Shown: positions 26,517 to 39,307, counted from the first letter of the stretch. The stretch: 64,000 bases of DNA from Anisakis pegreffii (GCA_035041965.1 JAPYMA010000379.1:1-64000); one strand, 5' to 3'. Notes: a model not told the origin generated them from the sequence alone. Made by a program: numbers and translations.

Positions 26517-29165
26517 ACTGAAACTAAACTCTCGTTGATTCTTTAATGTGATTTGTGATATTGCCACTCGGTTATTGTTGTTGTTCTTGATGTTGTTGTT
26601 GTTATTGAAATGTGTAATTGTTTCGGTTCATCTTTCGCAAAACAATTTTCATTTTGATTCCGTTCATCATTCATCTTCAAATATGATCAGTTTTTTTCCG
26701 ATAATCGTTTGTGTCAATATGTAATTCGAGTGATTGTCAAATCAGTTGTCTTTAACGTTCATTCTAAACACTTATTCCGAGATATCATCCATCCACTTAT
26801 CCATAATGTTGATTCGTCTTGCTTTTGATTTGTTATTCTAGCGATTATTAATCAGATTCTTTGTTCATGTTCATGTTCATGTTCATTGTCTTACGTGCAC
26901 CCTCCTGTCTTTTCACGGTGGTCATCATTTAGTATCAATCAATTGTAATCGTCCTTTTTTGGTCTAAATTAGCATCGAGCGACTCATGATATTCCTCATG
27001 GTATGCTCTAGAAGAAGGTGATTATCACTTATAGGTAAGATATCTTAAGCAATAGCTTAGTTAATAACAGTGCTCCTGGTTTGTTTCATTTCTAGACCAC
27101 GGAAGGAATATTCGAACAGTTATCTTTTGATGGTTGATCTGTGTTTGATTATTCTTGCAATTTTTTGTTGGTTAATTGTTCAGTTGAAAACTTAACTTCT
27201 TGTATTCACCGGTTAATAACCACTGTGCGATTTTTGTTTATTTTTTGTTAGTTCAACTGTTTTGATGTTCAATTCCGGTTTGTTTTGATATAGTATATTC
27301 AGAGTTGATTTTTGTCGATAGTCACCCTAAAATCCTTATTGCTTTCACTGTTCCGATCATTCTTTTGGGGTTTTATTGCACCACGTTTTCACTCTAATTA
27401 CACTGTTTCAATTGCGCTTTTAAAAAAATGTTTCTTGTTTTGTCACCGTTTTTGCTTCATATTCCACTAATAAATGTCTTAATTTGGAATTGGTTTGTTG
27501 TTTGCATAGTAGTGACTGGCACGAAGGTGGTGGATGATGAATACTTCGAATGTGGGACAGCGAATAGGCAACAGCAGCAGCAGCATCACTGAAGTTAAAG
27601 GAAATTGGTGTACATAGTATAATATGGAGAGATTTGAGTGATTTCTTAGTGTATTCCATGGATGCGTAGAGTAATCTGAATGGACTGAATTGGTTTGGGT
27701 CAGTTATTGAAGGAATTGTTTTTTCGAGTTGTTAAGCGTGGAAATGCAAGGTTAATTGATCGTTTAGCGAGTGTTTAGCCGAGAAAATCAATCATTGGAA
27801 CACATTTATACTTAAGGTCATCATATTTAGGCACATTACTGCATTGAGCATGATAACGGATTTGCTCAAATTGTTCCATTGACACTCATAAAGAATTCCG
27901 ATGAATTCGAGTATGTTTAGGTGATCACATTGATATTTTGTATCACAGTGGTTTTCATTGAATTGAATCAGTTCACTCAATCATGTAATAATTGTGAAAA
28001 TGGTTGGAGGTGGTTTTGGGCATTGACCTTAGTTCTAATCTGAACTGAATCGATCAATCACACACTTACATGCAAATGCGATCAGTAGTCAGTCGTCCTC
28101 TGCATGCAGCACTCAAATCATGTTGTCATGCAAATTCATTCAAACTCTTACAATATTCCCTTACAATTTCCCCATACAATATTAATACCGCCCACATCAC
28201 TGCATTTCATCACAAACTTTTTGTCATTACCAATTCATTTGTTTAAATGAAATACCTGTTTTGTTAAATCTCTCATATACACCTGCATCATTGCGATCCT
28301 CACTTCTCCTAAATGCTGTATGATCTTTTTTTCGTAGATTAAGCGTATATGTCGTCTTGGCGTGACGAAGAAAATTTTTAGACAATGGTAGAAGATGTCA
28401 GAAATATAAGCGGCAATTTATAGAAGTAAGATATCTTAAAATAACGTTAGAAAAGCCTTGATTTCTATCAATAGTCATTAGAGTTTGATAGTACCTTTTT
28501 TTGTTGATTCGGCATTGGTTGATGTAATTTGTTCGAAACTCGTTCATGTGATTTGCCCGATCATAGGGCTAGATAGGACTAGATATGACTGGATTATGTA
28601 TGTAGATTTAATACCAATGCTATGATTCATTTATGTGGTGATTGATGGGTTACATGATCGATCTTCATTAGATCAAGAGATAAGAAACGCTTTAGGCATA
28701 TGCGTGAATCATTAGAGTAATCCTCATTGACGTCTAGCACAGAAAACAGTAGGTAGAGGATGTAATTTGTATCGTTTGCCCGAGTGTTCAGTTATTTTTA
28801 ATATAGCGAAAATACCTGAGGTGCGATTTTCATCAGTAAGTTTCAATTTAGTTGCATGCAACGAAAATCATATAATGAACGAACAAACACGTTCAGTCTT
28901 ATTCGATTGGTATTTGTTTGTTCATCATTGCATTAGACAGAAATATTTGTAGTCATGAGTGAAGCTGCAAAAATCCTTTTCAAGTTGTTGTCATACACAA
29001 ACGAAACCAGTTTGAGACATGACCGTAGAAACTGAAAATTTTATGCAAAAATACATCATTTTCATCAAATCATCTCTTATATTGATGCGTTTTACTATCG
29101 AGTTACCATAAAGAATTTGTGTGTCTTGATTGATATTCAACGGCATGATTAAAGCATCAATTGAT
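26517..29165. other. Intergenic region, hnRNP 3' UTR included
   Basis: About 2.6 kb of T-rich DNA with GTT/TTG microsatellites (near 26572-26600) and a short CAG run (27570-27585). Open frames found here lack splice or family support. The first several hundred bases are probably hnRNP 3' UTR. Confidence 0.45.
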
Positions 29166-29741
29166 TTCTTTATTTATTTACTCAGCTGTTATTGTACGCT
29201 TCGTACATAAGCCTCTTCAATATCACTCCACTTATCACCGTTATCACAGTTCACTGCTCTTCCCATCCATGTTTGGCCGGCTATTTTGCAAATATTGTCT
29301 CGCCATCTCATTTTCGGTCGACCTCGACTGACTTGTTTTTCCGATTCTAGGTTGCCACTCTGTGCACCTCTTCGCCCAGTTGTTATTCTCCATTGTTGCA
29401 ATTTTTCTTGCCCATTTAATTTTCCTTTCCTTTGCACATCTTTCAAAGTCTTTAACTTTCGTTACCCCTCTCAACCATTCACTCGATTTCCTCTCCCGTA
29501 ATTTTACTCCTACCATCAACCTCTCCATCCTTATTTAGGATACTCCCATCATATTTTCCATTGTTTTTGTCACTGTCCATGTTTCTGATCCACAAAACAT
29601 CGCGGAAAGAACACACTCATTATACAGCCATCGTTTCAAAGCCATTCCGACCCTCCTATTAGTGAAAAATTCTTTATATTTGTATAACGATTTCCATCGA
29701 AATTCGTTGACAAGTACTATGAATGAATGAATCGCATGCAT
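29166..29741 (-). pseudogene. Decayed 3' end of a LINE reverse transcriptase
   Basis: Reading leftwards, three frames carry successive pieces of a non-LTR retrotransposon ORF2 C-terminus: VLSAMFCGSETWTVTK (29741-29535), then VTKVKDFERCAKERKIKWA, then SRGRPKMRWRDNICKIAGQTW and SDIEEAYVRS. The words SETWTLTK, RGRPxxRW and GEAYV are hallmarks of such elements (RTE/R-type). At least two frame changes and an internal stop show it is dead. Only about 0.55 kb of the 3' end remains, which is typical of 5'-truncated insertions. Confidence 0.75.
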
Positions 29742-29962
29742 GTGACAATCGATAGATAGAACGTTGATTTATTGAAGGTTATTTGTGTATCGTTTTCGTC
29801 GATAATCTGATCGTTCCGTGTAGTGTACTTGTGATCACTCGAACGCGTGTCCTCATTCCTCTAGTTTATTCCAGTTTGATTCTAATCACGACGAGGATTT
29901 CCCATTTTATCGTGTTTACTATCGATTAAGCCATCAGACATTCACTCAGTTGCCTTGTACGA
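29742..29962. other. Upstream region of the SDR gene
   Basis: A short spacer between the LINE fragment and the first ATG of the reductase gene. Only promoter/5' UTR content is expected, and no element is recognisable. Confidence 0.35.
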
Positions 29963-32900
29963 ATGGCACCAACCACATCATCATCTAATAAAAACATTCG
30001 TGAGTGAACCACAAACAATTCCATTTGATAAATCCACTTTTGCAGTAGCATTTCCAAAAATTTTTCTCCAAAGTGCATTCACGAGCAGTCTGATTGTTCG
30101 AAGCTTTTTCGCAGATTTTCAGCTTTAAACAAATAGTCAATTCAACTCTATATGGCAATATTCAAGTGATTGGAAATCCGATAGATTTCAAAAAAATGGG
30201 ATCAATAGTTGATTATGTTGAGCTGATATGAGCAGAGTTTGGTTGATTGATTGAGTTCGTGAATTGGCCACCTATTTGCAGGGGTACTCGTCACTGGTGC
30301 GTCTGGTTTCGTTGGTGCACACTGTGTTCAACAATTGCTCAAAGAGCGCTACACTGTCAGAGGTACGGTACGCGATGTGAACAATCTGAAGAAGGTGAAC
30401 CCTTTGAAGGAACTCGAAAACGCTGCCGATTTGTTGGAACTGGTTGAGACGGATTTGAATGATGACAAAGGATGGAACGAGTAATCAGTTTTGCATTCTT
30501 AAAATTGTAGTAATCTTCAAACCAAAAAAACAACTCATTTACAATCCACTTTGTGCAATATAACGAAATGGTCTTACAATTAGGCAATTTTCGACAGTTT
30601 ATTAGCGTTATGTACTACAGTTCATTGCTTATGGTTAGATTCTGCAGATGCAAATTAGAAAATGCTTTCCGATCTTCGGAACCTCTTAAATATTATTTGC
30701 AACTGACTAATTCTGCATTTAAGTCACTTCAAGTTCAACTGTACTTGCGGATCGATCAAAAACACTTGTGACTCGTTGATATTTGCCGATATTCAGTGAT
30801 AGCAGAATTTCACATAGCCTGACTCATTCACGCTTCACAATTGATTGCTGTCAATTTCAGTGCTGTCAAAGATTGCACCTACATCCTTCATGTGGCCAGT
30901 CCCTTTCCGACAGTTGGCGATGAATCGTTGATAAAGACGGCCGTTGAGGGCACCTTACGAGTGCTGCGAGCAGCCGCTCAACAACCCACCGTCAAAAAAG
31001 TCGTTCTAACAAGCTCAATTGCAGCCATCCACGGTGATTGTTGATTATCTTCAGAGTTATTTGCAGTTTGAGTGAAAAGATGTTAGAGATTTTGTTAAGT
31101 TTAGTGTAGAGAAAAGTGAACAAACGATGTGTTATTAACTTCATCAATTCAACAAACAATTGCTGAATTTCCTAACTGAGCAGTGGAACAATACTAAGTT
31201 ATTGGGAAAAGAGAATTTGAAACTTGACAGTTCATGTGATTAGATAAAAGTGCTTTGATTTGAGAGGGTCACGACGACATGAATCGAGTGTTCACTGAGG
31301 AAGACTGGACAAATTTGGACTCAGAGTCACTGATGTACTATCCAAAAAGTAAAACACTGGCCGAGCAGGCAGCTTGGGATTTTGTGAACAATGGCAAAGG
31401 TAAGATAATACAGCGCTCCTGAGCAGTACTCTTATTCTGTCACAGCGATTAGCTACAAATATGTAAATGTGCTATGTGAATGAGGAAAATTTGGCGAAAA
31501 GATTTTGAATCACTTTTGTGGAAACAAACTTCGATCAGTGTCTGTGCAGTAACACTCTCTGATGAAACCACTAAAAAGATTTAAACCGTTTGAGAGGATT
31601 TCTTTTTTTCGTTATCATTCCGGCAAAACATTATTTCTTTCAAAGTTGTTCAGTGCGTAACATACATTAGACCCTAAATGTTTTTCTGAACCCTCTTATG
31701 TGGTGAGTTATTGGATTAGTCTTAACCAATCAGTTTTACGAGTGTTGCAGACGTTAAGTTCAAACTCACTGTGATTAATCCAGGACTTGTTCTTGGCCCA
31801 TTGTTGCACGGTAATGATCAAGGAACAAGTATTATGGTTAGCTGATTAGTGATTTTGTTCTCATATAGTACATTCTTTGACACATCATTCCACTGGCTCG
31901 GTTCAGGTGATGGAACGACGATAAATTCCCAAAAAGAACCAGTGAAATCTGGTTATCAGATTTCACTGGTTGCTAGGGCATTGCTCTGGCCGACGACAGA
32001 TGACCGTGTGTAAACAATAGATTACATATTGATTGATTTGATGGACGTAATTTGAATGTAACCGGTTCGCTGTTTAAAGGTGATACGGCGTTTTATGACA
32101 CACCAGATGCCAGCGGTACCAAATGTTGAAATGCCGTTGGTGGATGTACGAGATGTTGCCAGAGCACACATCCGTTCGATGACTGAGCCAAAATCAGATG
32201 GCCAACGAATCCTACTCGTCTCACAACCAAGCTTTTCATTCATGCAGATCGCTAATACGCTACGGCAGGAATTTGGACCACAAGGTATTTAGGTCGATAC
32301 TATCAGCTCAATTAGGCAATGAAACGGAAGTTTTTGTGGCGGACGGAAGCTTCGTACCTCACGAACGGTCCCTCTCTTGGCCGAGACATGCAGAAGCAAG
32401 CTGAAATATCCAGTGCAAGCAGTGTTTCTTAAGTCCAAAATTGTCCGCCATGTACCTAACTGATCCTGAGACACTGACGATATGCGCATTAGCAAATAAG
32501 GATGTTGATCGTTGCAAAACTGATTTGAATACACAACGAAATTCGACGAAAAAGTTGAATATCACTCAATGTGTTTGATTGCATTATTATATTACAATCC
32601 ACACTAGTGGCCCAAGGAGAGAGTATGGGATGATAGAGACGGCAAATCGAACCTTATTCAATTGACCAATCACCATTTCCAGGCTATTATTTCACAAGAC
32701 TGATAGTTCCATACCCACTACTATGGTTGTATTCATTTATCGACTCCAATTCGACAGTGCTACTGCATAGAGTTGGACAAAAAGTACGTTTCGAGAACAC
32801 CAAGGTAAAAAACGCTAAAACTCAATCAAATATTCTATCTATTATCACCGCTATGCAAAAAGGATGCAACTGGATGAGCTCCGAAGAATTTTACTAAGTG

Positions 32901-33252
32901 AAATCAGATCGCAACCGCTCTATAACTCAATTTTTAAAGTAGTCTACTTTGAAAACCATCAGATGATTTCTGTTAAGTCCAAAATTTGAACGGACACATG
33001 CAGAACATGATTATCCGTTGGCGATTTGGTGGATATTAATTCAGCGGTTTTGATCAGCTTACTCACTACTACTGCTAACTGAAGTCAATCAATCTCATAG
33101 CATTTCAGGTTAAAAAACTGCTCGGTATTGATCTAATCGATCCAAAGCAATCAATAATCGATATGGCTTATGATATCGTCGATCATGGCCTAGCACCCAA
33201 ACGAAGTGGATATCACGCTCGACAAACTCCTAACACAACGACAAGCAATTAA
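29963..33252 (+). CDS. Dihydroflavonol-4-reductase-like extended SDR (8 exons)
   Basis: Exons: 29963-29999, 30282-30480, 30861-31033, 31265-31399, 31751-31836, 32080-32284, 32683-32804, 33109-33252; about 366 residues with all phases consistent. It belongs to the NAD(P)-dependent epimerase/DFR-like short-chain dehydrogenases, which reduce ketones or aldehydes; the substrate cannot be read from sequence. Evidence: Rossmann motif LVTGASGFVG (15-24), HVASPFP, VVLTSS (catalytic Ser region), MYYPKSKTLAE with the YxxxK pair, NPGLVLGP, DVRDVARAH. Exon 4 uses the acceptor TTTGAG before AGGGTCACG; the nearer-looking alternative breaks the frame. The last exon and 3' UTR lie inside the left arm of the giant palindrome. 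A poly(A)-like AATAAA occurs near 33360. Confidence 0.93.
31937..31971. repeat. Perfect 15-bp hairpin in SDR intron 5
   Basis: AACCAGTGAAATCTG (31937-31951) and its exact reverse complement (31957-31971) are separated by GTTAT. It lies wholly within the intron before exon 6. Confidence 0.75.
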
Positions 33253-36200
33253 CAGTGTTGCCCACCCGTCATATTCAAACGGTCTAATCGTCAAATTATC
33301 CGGATCGCGATCATGAGCATCATGTCACTGTGAATATCCAACCGTAGTAGCACTTCTCTAATAAAACATACTTTCTTGAGTGTGCTCGTCATACATCCAC
33401 TTCCATCGCACCGCGACTCAATCAGTTTCGGTAACATCATCACAAAAGCACCGTTATAGTAGAGAAAACTGTCGCCAGTAGTGGAGAGAATTTGCAGCGG
33501 TCACCTCCTTCACTATATCCAGGAATAATTTTGAAGATATGCCTCCTCGCAACAATTACACGAGCGTCGCCCGTTGACCACCACAGAAAGATGACCTGTC
33601 ACCATAATTTGGCATTTTCAAAGTTAACCCCAAATTTTGGTGAACAGGTCATGTAACAAGCGATAAAAAACTTTTATTCAACGTTGTGAAAAATATCATT
33701 CGACGATACAACGAATGAAAAACAAGAAACGAAACATCACTCCAAGGAAAATCTCATCAAAATATGACAGAGGGATTTTCCTCTCCATACAATAGCCACC
33801 AGCTTTGAAACGGGGATTTTCAGGGACCACCTTAGTGAATTTCCACAACACACCAATTTTATGGGTGTAATACTCTACTATTCATATTCTGAACTCATCC
33901 CTTCAATCTGAATATTTGTACGAAATTTTCGAAGAAACTCTCGAATTATTTCAGCGGCACTATTGACAAGTGATAATTATACTAAACGTTCAAGAGTTTT
34001 TCTCCAAACCACCTTTCCTCGAGAAGTTATGACTCAGTCAGTCTTGAGCCTCAGAAGACTTCACGCCAGCAACCTAAAGAGAAGTCTAAACTCGGTGCAG
34101 AAGCTAGACCACAGCTACCTAGCTCAACATCAGCAAGTGTAAAGCTCTCAAATGTGGTGAATTCATGAAGCCAAAGGTACTGATTCATTTTGGTAGAATT
34201 CAAACCCCATCTTTTAGGTTATTTTAGTGGCACTAGAAAGTGATAATAATCAAACTGGCAGGGGAAACAAGGATAACATCAGCAATGTTGTATGAATGCA
34301 TTATGGTAGCAGCAAATAGATAAGCTTCGGCGAGTAACCACAAACACCTGAGAGATTTCTCTTTATAATGCATTTAGCAACATTGAACTGAGTGAAACGA
34401 TTTCATATGTGCCAGCCAATGGTCAACCCGATCATAATTCCCCCCTGTTAAGAGAAAGTGCGCACAGTGAGTCCGGGAACCCTCGTTACCTGAGCAAATG
34501 CCCGAAGGCACTACTCAGGCCAATTTACGCGCAATTCCCTATCCCCGGTCAAATCGGCGCCTTTCCCGGGCCGGGACCGCCCGTATTATATTTCGAAGAT
34601 GAATGATGATGATACCCGGGTAAGTATCATCAACATATATTAAAGTATTTTCTCCCCGATTCGCCGAGACTGCCGGTAGGCGGGGAACGCCTGTCGCATT
34701 TCCCTAAACCTAGCCCCTCTTATTGGCAGCTCGACGGGTTGGGATCACCCACGCAACCAAAATATGCCTTTTAAAAATGACCATTGGCTGCACACATGAT
34801 ATCGCTTTCAACTCAATTCAGCTGTCCCTAAACAGCACTACAACAGAGACGTTCTTCGAGTCACCACCTAGCGACTCGACTCTTCGGGTGAGTGGTCCAG
34901 GCGAACTTTCCAGACCTACCGACACCACCATAAGGCTCTTCATACCCTACATTATTGGAACTCAATTTTTGTGGGAATGTTTTTAATGTGCCAGTGTAAT
35001 TACTATCAGCACTAGGCGCCCTCCCTCCCACAACTGAGACAATTGTTTTCATACAATACCTGTGCCTCCAAAAATTCACCACTTCTAAGAGCTTATGCAA
35101 CATGCTGAGTCTGATCTAGATATCTGCAGTGAAGCATGTGCATGAAGTTCGGACCCTTCTTCAAGCTACATGCATAAAACCTAAACAGGCCTATAACCAA
35201 CTAAGCCAGAACCGCCCGAATGGAGGTAATTTTGAGAGAACATTTTCCGACTGAATGCTTGTAACTTCACTCAGGTGTTTCTGAATTTGCACTGAACATA
35301 AAACTCAACGATTTTGAAACATCAGACTCATCCACAAATAGGTAGTTCATCCCAGGGGCTTAGGAGATATCATGAAACGTTACATATTCAACACAGAAGT
35401 TACTGATACATGTTCATGTTATACAATTGAACTTGCGAATATATGCACAAATAATAAACTTACAAATGCACATGTGAACAACGATCAGCATTTACAAATA
35501 CATCAATGTTTGTAACCAAATGAATAAAAATAAAATGAAAAAAAATAAAAAAAGTGGTCACTCACTACGGTTCAATTTTAATTTTGTTTAATTTTGCTAT
35601 ATATATATATATCAACCAAATAATGCGAAAAACATGTGATGCTCAGTCAACTAATAGTCATTCACTACGGTCCTAAGATACTAGAAAAAGTTAAATACTC
35701 TAAATGATGCTAAAGTTCAAAATGTTGGAAAACTGGCCTGAGGTGCGTTGATGCACCCTGCGTCGTGTTGTCATATCGAATATAAGATTGCAATGTTGTT
35801 ATATAAGACTGTGATCTTGAACGTTTGCAATGTTGTTATATAAGACTGTGATCTTGAACGCTTCCATGCCATATCCTCTTCTGTCGCAAATGTACGTCTT
35901 CACCCCCATGCAGAGCCGACGTTTGCCCTCTCGACGGGATGCAGAACATCTGACCGCATTTCAAATATCATCCTGAAAAAAGCACCAATACAATGATTAT
36001 AGCAAAAAGTCAAAACAAATATCACGATATTCTATTTACCAATTCAGCTCAAAATCGAATCATCAATACTCACCCCCTTCAGATCGCGTAATACCACTAC
36101 ATCGTTCGCTCGACGCCATCGGCCGTGAACCATCACGCGTCCTGATGTCCTAGAACGAGAATCATTCACCATGGATTATCATTCAGCGATGTGCTGCGAT

Positions 36201-37357
36201 CGGATATCACTTTACGAGATTATTTAATCCTGGCAACCTAACACCTAATAGTATCACTAGTCAATCATTTGAAACAAAAGTAAACTGAATATCATCAAAT
36301 CAATACCACCTAACTCCGTAACTTCAACACCGAAGACTCATCAAACACTATGATAACATAACCACATCGCAATCGCGTTCACAGTATAATAACAAACCGC
36401 ATCGAGCATACCACAACGATGCAAGTGCTGACTGATCAACACACGCGAATAAAAGATGGTGCATTGATCATTGTTGATCAATGTTCATCATGAAACAATG
36501 ATGATTAGTGAAGTTGATCGAATACATTGATGGCATGCAGTAAGTGACATCACATGAACAGTTTGATACCGATAGTCAGTCATATAAACACCAATTCATC
36601 AGATTCTCTAAGATCAAGAACTATTAGTAATAGATCATTCATGTGCATTGATCACTAAACAGCAATCAACACGTTAATATAGCAATAGGCGGATTGCGAT
36701 CTTCGAGCTAACTGTCTTCTCAGGTTTGCCCGGAAACATGCGAATTTCTTTTCACCGTTCGATCCAGCAGAACCTCTAGATTCAGAATATTAAAAATCTT
36801 ACTGAACAATTTGGCCCTGTTGAGGAGATATAGGCATTTAATTAATAATATCTCGGGGGCCGCCTTGAAGGCTACCGTCTTCTCAAGTTTGGCCAGTAAC
36901 ATATGAATTTTTTTACATCAGTCGATCCAGCTGGACCTCCTCATTCAGAATAACATATATCTTATCGAGCGATTTTGCTTTCCTGAGGAGTTATAGCCAT
37001 TTATTTAGATCTATCTCAATTCGATAGCGCAGTCGCGCTCATTCATACAAATTGATCACTATAGAGCAACCAATACGTTCATATTAGCAATAGGCGGATT
37101 GCGATCTTCGAGCTAACCGTCTTCTCAGGTTTGCCCGGAAAAGTGCGAATTTCTTTTCACCGTTCGATCCAGCAGAACCTCTAGATTCAGAATATTAAAA
37201 ATCTTACCGAACAATTTGGCCCTGTTGAGGAGATATAGGCATTTAATTAATAATATCTCGGGGGCCGCCTTGAAGGCTACCGTCTTCTCAAGTTTGCCCA
37301 GTAACATATGAATTTTTTTACATCAGTCGATCCAGCTGGACCTCCTCATTCAGAATA
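32841..37357 (+). repeat. Left arm of a 9.6-kb palindrome
   Basis: This arm is repeated in reverse complement at 37901-42425. Mirror coordinates add up to a nearly constant value (75,266 at the outer edge, 75,260 over most of the arm, 75,258 near the core), so only a few small indels separate arms of about 4.5 kb. Single-base differences are rare (for example near 36106 and 35911). The arm contains, in order, the last SDR exon with its 3' UTR, a GC-rich structured block, AT-rich DNA with a TA microsatellite (35600-35617), a 37-bp direct repeat (35790-35863) and 405-bp satellite units. Outer homology starts inside SDR intron 7 and ends abruptly. Confidence 0.93.
34380..34790. other. GC-rich structured block in the left arm
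   Basis: About 400 bp stand out from AT-rich surroundings by GC content and potential for folding. A strong stem lies at 34489-34519: CCTGAG/CTCAGG outer pairs and an inner TGCC-GGCA pair closed on the other strand by a UUCG loop. CCCGGGCCGGGA and TACCCGGGTA are further palindromic words. The minus strand also reads ATACTTACC, the 5' sequence of U1 snRNA, but nothing else of U1 follows. Open frames of 65-87 codons in the block match no family I know. Confidence 0.45.
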
Positions 37358-37900
37358 ACATATATCTTATCGAGCGATTTTGCTTTCCTGAGGAGTTATA
37401 GCCATTTATTTAGATCTATCTCAATTCGATAGCGCAGTCGCGCTCATTCATACAAATTGATCACTATAGAGCAACCAATACGTTCATATTAGCAATAGGC
37501 GGATTGCGATCTTCGAGCTAACCGTCTTCTCAGGTTTGCCCGGAAAAGTGCGAATTTCTTTTCACCGTTCGATCCAGCAGAACCTCTAGATTCAGAATAT
37601 TAAAAATCTTACCGAACAATTTGGCCCTGTTGAGGAGATATAGGCATTTAATTAATAATATCTCGGGGGCCGCCTTGAAGGCTACCGTCTTCTCAAGTTT
37701 GCCCAGTAACATATGAATTTTTTTACATCAGTCGATCCAGCTGGACCTCCTCATTCAGAATAACATATATCTTATCGAGCGATTTTGCTTTCCTGAGGAG
37801 TTATAGCCATTTATTTAGATCTATCTCAATTCGATAGCGCAGTCGCGCTCATTCATACAAATTGATCACTATAGAGCAACCAATACGTTCATATTAGCAA
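36681..37900 (+). repeat. 405-bp satellite, three tandem units (core, left side)
   Basis: Units start with AGCAATAGGCGGATTGCG at 36681, 37086 and 37491, exactly 405 bp apart, and a partial AGCAA begins a fourth at 37896. Each unit is itself a diverged dimer. A first half from CCGTCTTCTCAGGTTTGCC (about 160 bp) and a second half from CCGTCTTCTCAAGTTTG (about 240 bp) share the order GATCCAGC-AGAAC/GGACCTC, TTCAGAATA, GAGGAG(A/T)TATAG. The 60-codon open frame repeated on the minus strand is a by-product of the satellite. The third unit has no partner in the other arm and forms most of the 543-bp spacer. Confidence 0.93.
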
Positions 37901-38575
37901 TATTCTGAATGAGGAGGTCCAGCTGGATCGACTGATGTAAAAAAATTCATATGTTACTGGGCAAACTTGAGAAGACGGTAGCCTTCAAGGCGGCCCCCGA
38001 GATATTATTAATTAAATGCCTATATCTCCTCAACAGGGCCAAATTGTTCAGTAAGATTTTTAATATTCTGAATCTAGAGGTTCTGCTGGATCGAACGGTG
38101 AAAAGAAATTCGCACTTTTCCGGGCAAACCTGAGAAGACGGTTAGCTCGAAGATCGCAATCCGCCTATTGCTAATATGAACGTATTGGTTGCTCTATAGT
38201 GATCAATTTGTATGAATGAGCGCGACTGCGCTATCGAATTGAGATAGATCTAAATAAATGGCTATAACTCCTCAGGAAAGCAAAATCGCTCGATAAGATA
38301 TATGTTATTCTGAATGAGGAGGTCCAGCTGGATCGACTGATGTAAAAAAATTCATATGTTACTGGGCAAACTTGAGAAGACGGTAGCCTTCAAGGCGGCC
38401 CCCGAGATATTATTAATTAAATGCCTATATCTCCTCAACAGGGCCAAATTGTTCAGTAAGATTTTTAATATTCTGAATCTAGAGGTTCTGCTGGATCGAA
38501 CGGTGAAAAGAAATTCGCATGTTTCCGGGCAAACCTGAGAAGACGGTTAGCTCGAAGATCGCAATCCGCTTATTG
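37901..38575 (-). repeat. 405-bp satellite, inverted units (core, right side)
   Basis: Two inverted units, the inner one truncated at the junction, mirror the outer two units of the left array. The outermost right unit shares with the outermost left unit the variant GCATGTTTCCGGG (the others have GCACTTTTCCGGG). This fixes the pairing and shows that the symmetric copy of the third left unit is what is missing. Confidence 0.9.
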
Positions 38576-39085
38576 CTATATTAACGTGTTGATTGCTGTT
38601 TAGTGATCAATGCACATGAATGATCTATTACTAATAGTTCTTGATCTTAGAGAATCTGATGAATTGGTGTTTATATGACTGACTATCGGTATCAAACTGT
38701 TCATGTGATGTCACTTACTGCATGCCATCAATGTATTCGATCAACTTCACTAATCATCATTGTTTCATGATGAACATTGATCAACAATGATCAATGCACC
38801 ATCTTTTATTCGCGTGTGTTGATCAGTCAGCACTTGCATCGTTGTGGTATGCTCGATGCGGTTTGTTATTATACTGTGAACGCGATTGCGATGTGGTTAT
38901 GTTATCATAGTGTTTGATGAGTCTTCGGTGTTGAAGTTACGGAGTTAGGTGGTATTGATTTGATGATATTCAGTTTACTTTTGTTTCAAATGATTGACTA
39001 GTGATACTATTAGGTGTTAGGTTGCCAGGATTAAATAATCTCGTAAAGTGATATCCGATCGCAGCACATCGCTGAATGATAATCC

Positions 39086-39307
39086 ATGGTGAATGATTCT
39101 CGTTCTAGGACATCAGGACGCGTGATGGTTCACGGCCGATGGCGTCGAGCGAACGATGTACTGGTATTACGCGATCTGAAGGGGGTGAGTATTGATGATT
39201 CGATTTTGAGCTGAATTGGTAAATAGAATATCGTGATATTTGTTTTGACTTTTTGCTATAATCATTGTATTGGTGCTTTTTTCAGGATGATATTTGAAAT
39301 GCGGTCA
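39086..39307 (+). CDS. Possible two-exon micro-ORF (36 residues) in the palindrome arm
   Basis: ATG at 39086 opens 33 codons (MVNDSRSRTSGRVMVHG..., Arg-rich) ending in AAGGGG with an ideal GTGAGT donor. A TTTTTTCAG acceptor at 39287-39295 adds DDI and a stop. The mirror copy lies at 36172-35951 on the minus strand with a Leu/Val difference. No family is recognised. It could equally be a chance frame or the remnant of a longer gene. Confidence 0.25.

Noticed and set aside
34600..34650. U1 snRNA gene (ATACTTACC on the minus strand)
   Set aside because: Only nine bases match. None of the U1 stem-loops or the Sm site follow in the right order.
34409..34986. Pro-rich ORFs in the GC-rich arm block
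   Set aside because: GC-rich structured DNA yields such frames; no family is recognised and there are no acceptable splice sites.
36720..38538. Five near-identical 60-codon ORFs as a gene family
   Set aside because: They are the same frame repeated in each 405-bp satellite unit, have no splice signals and cover under half the unit.
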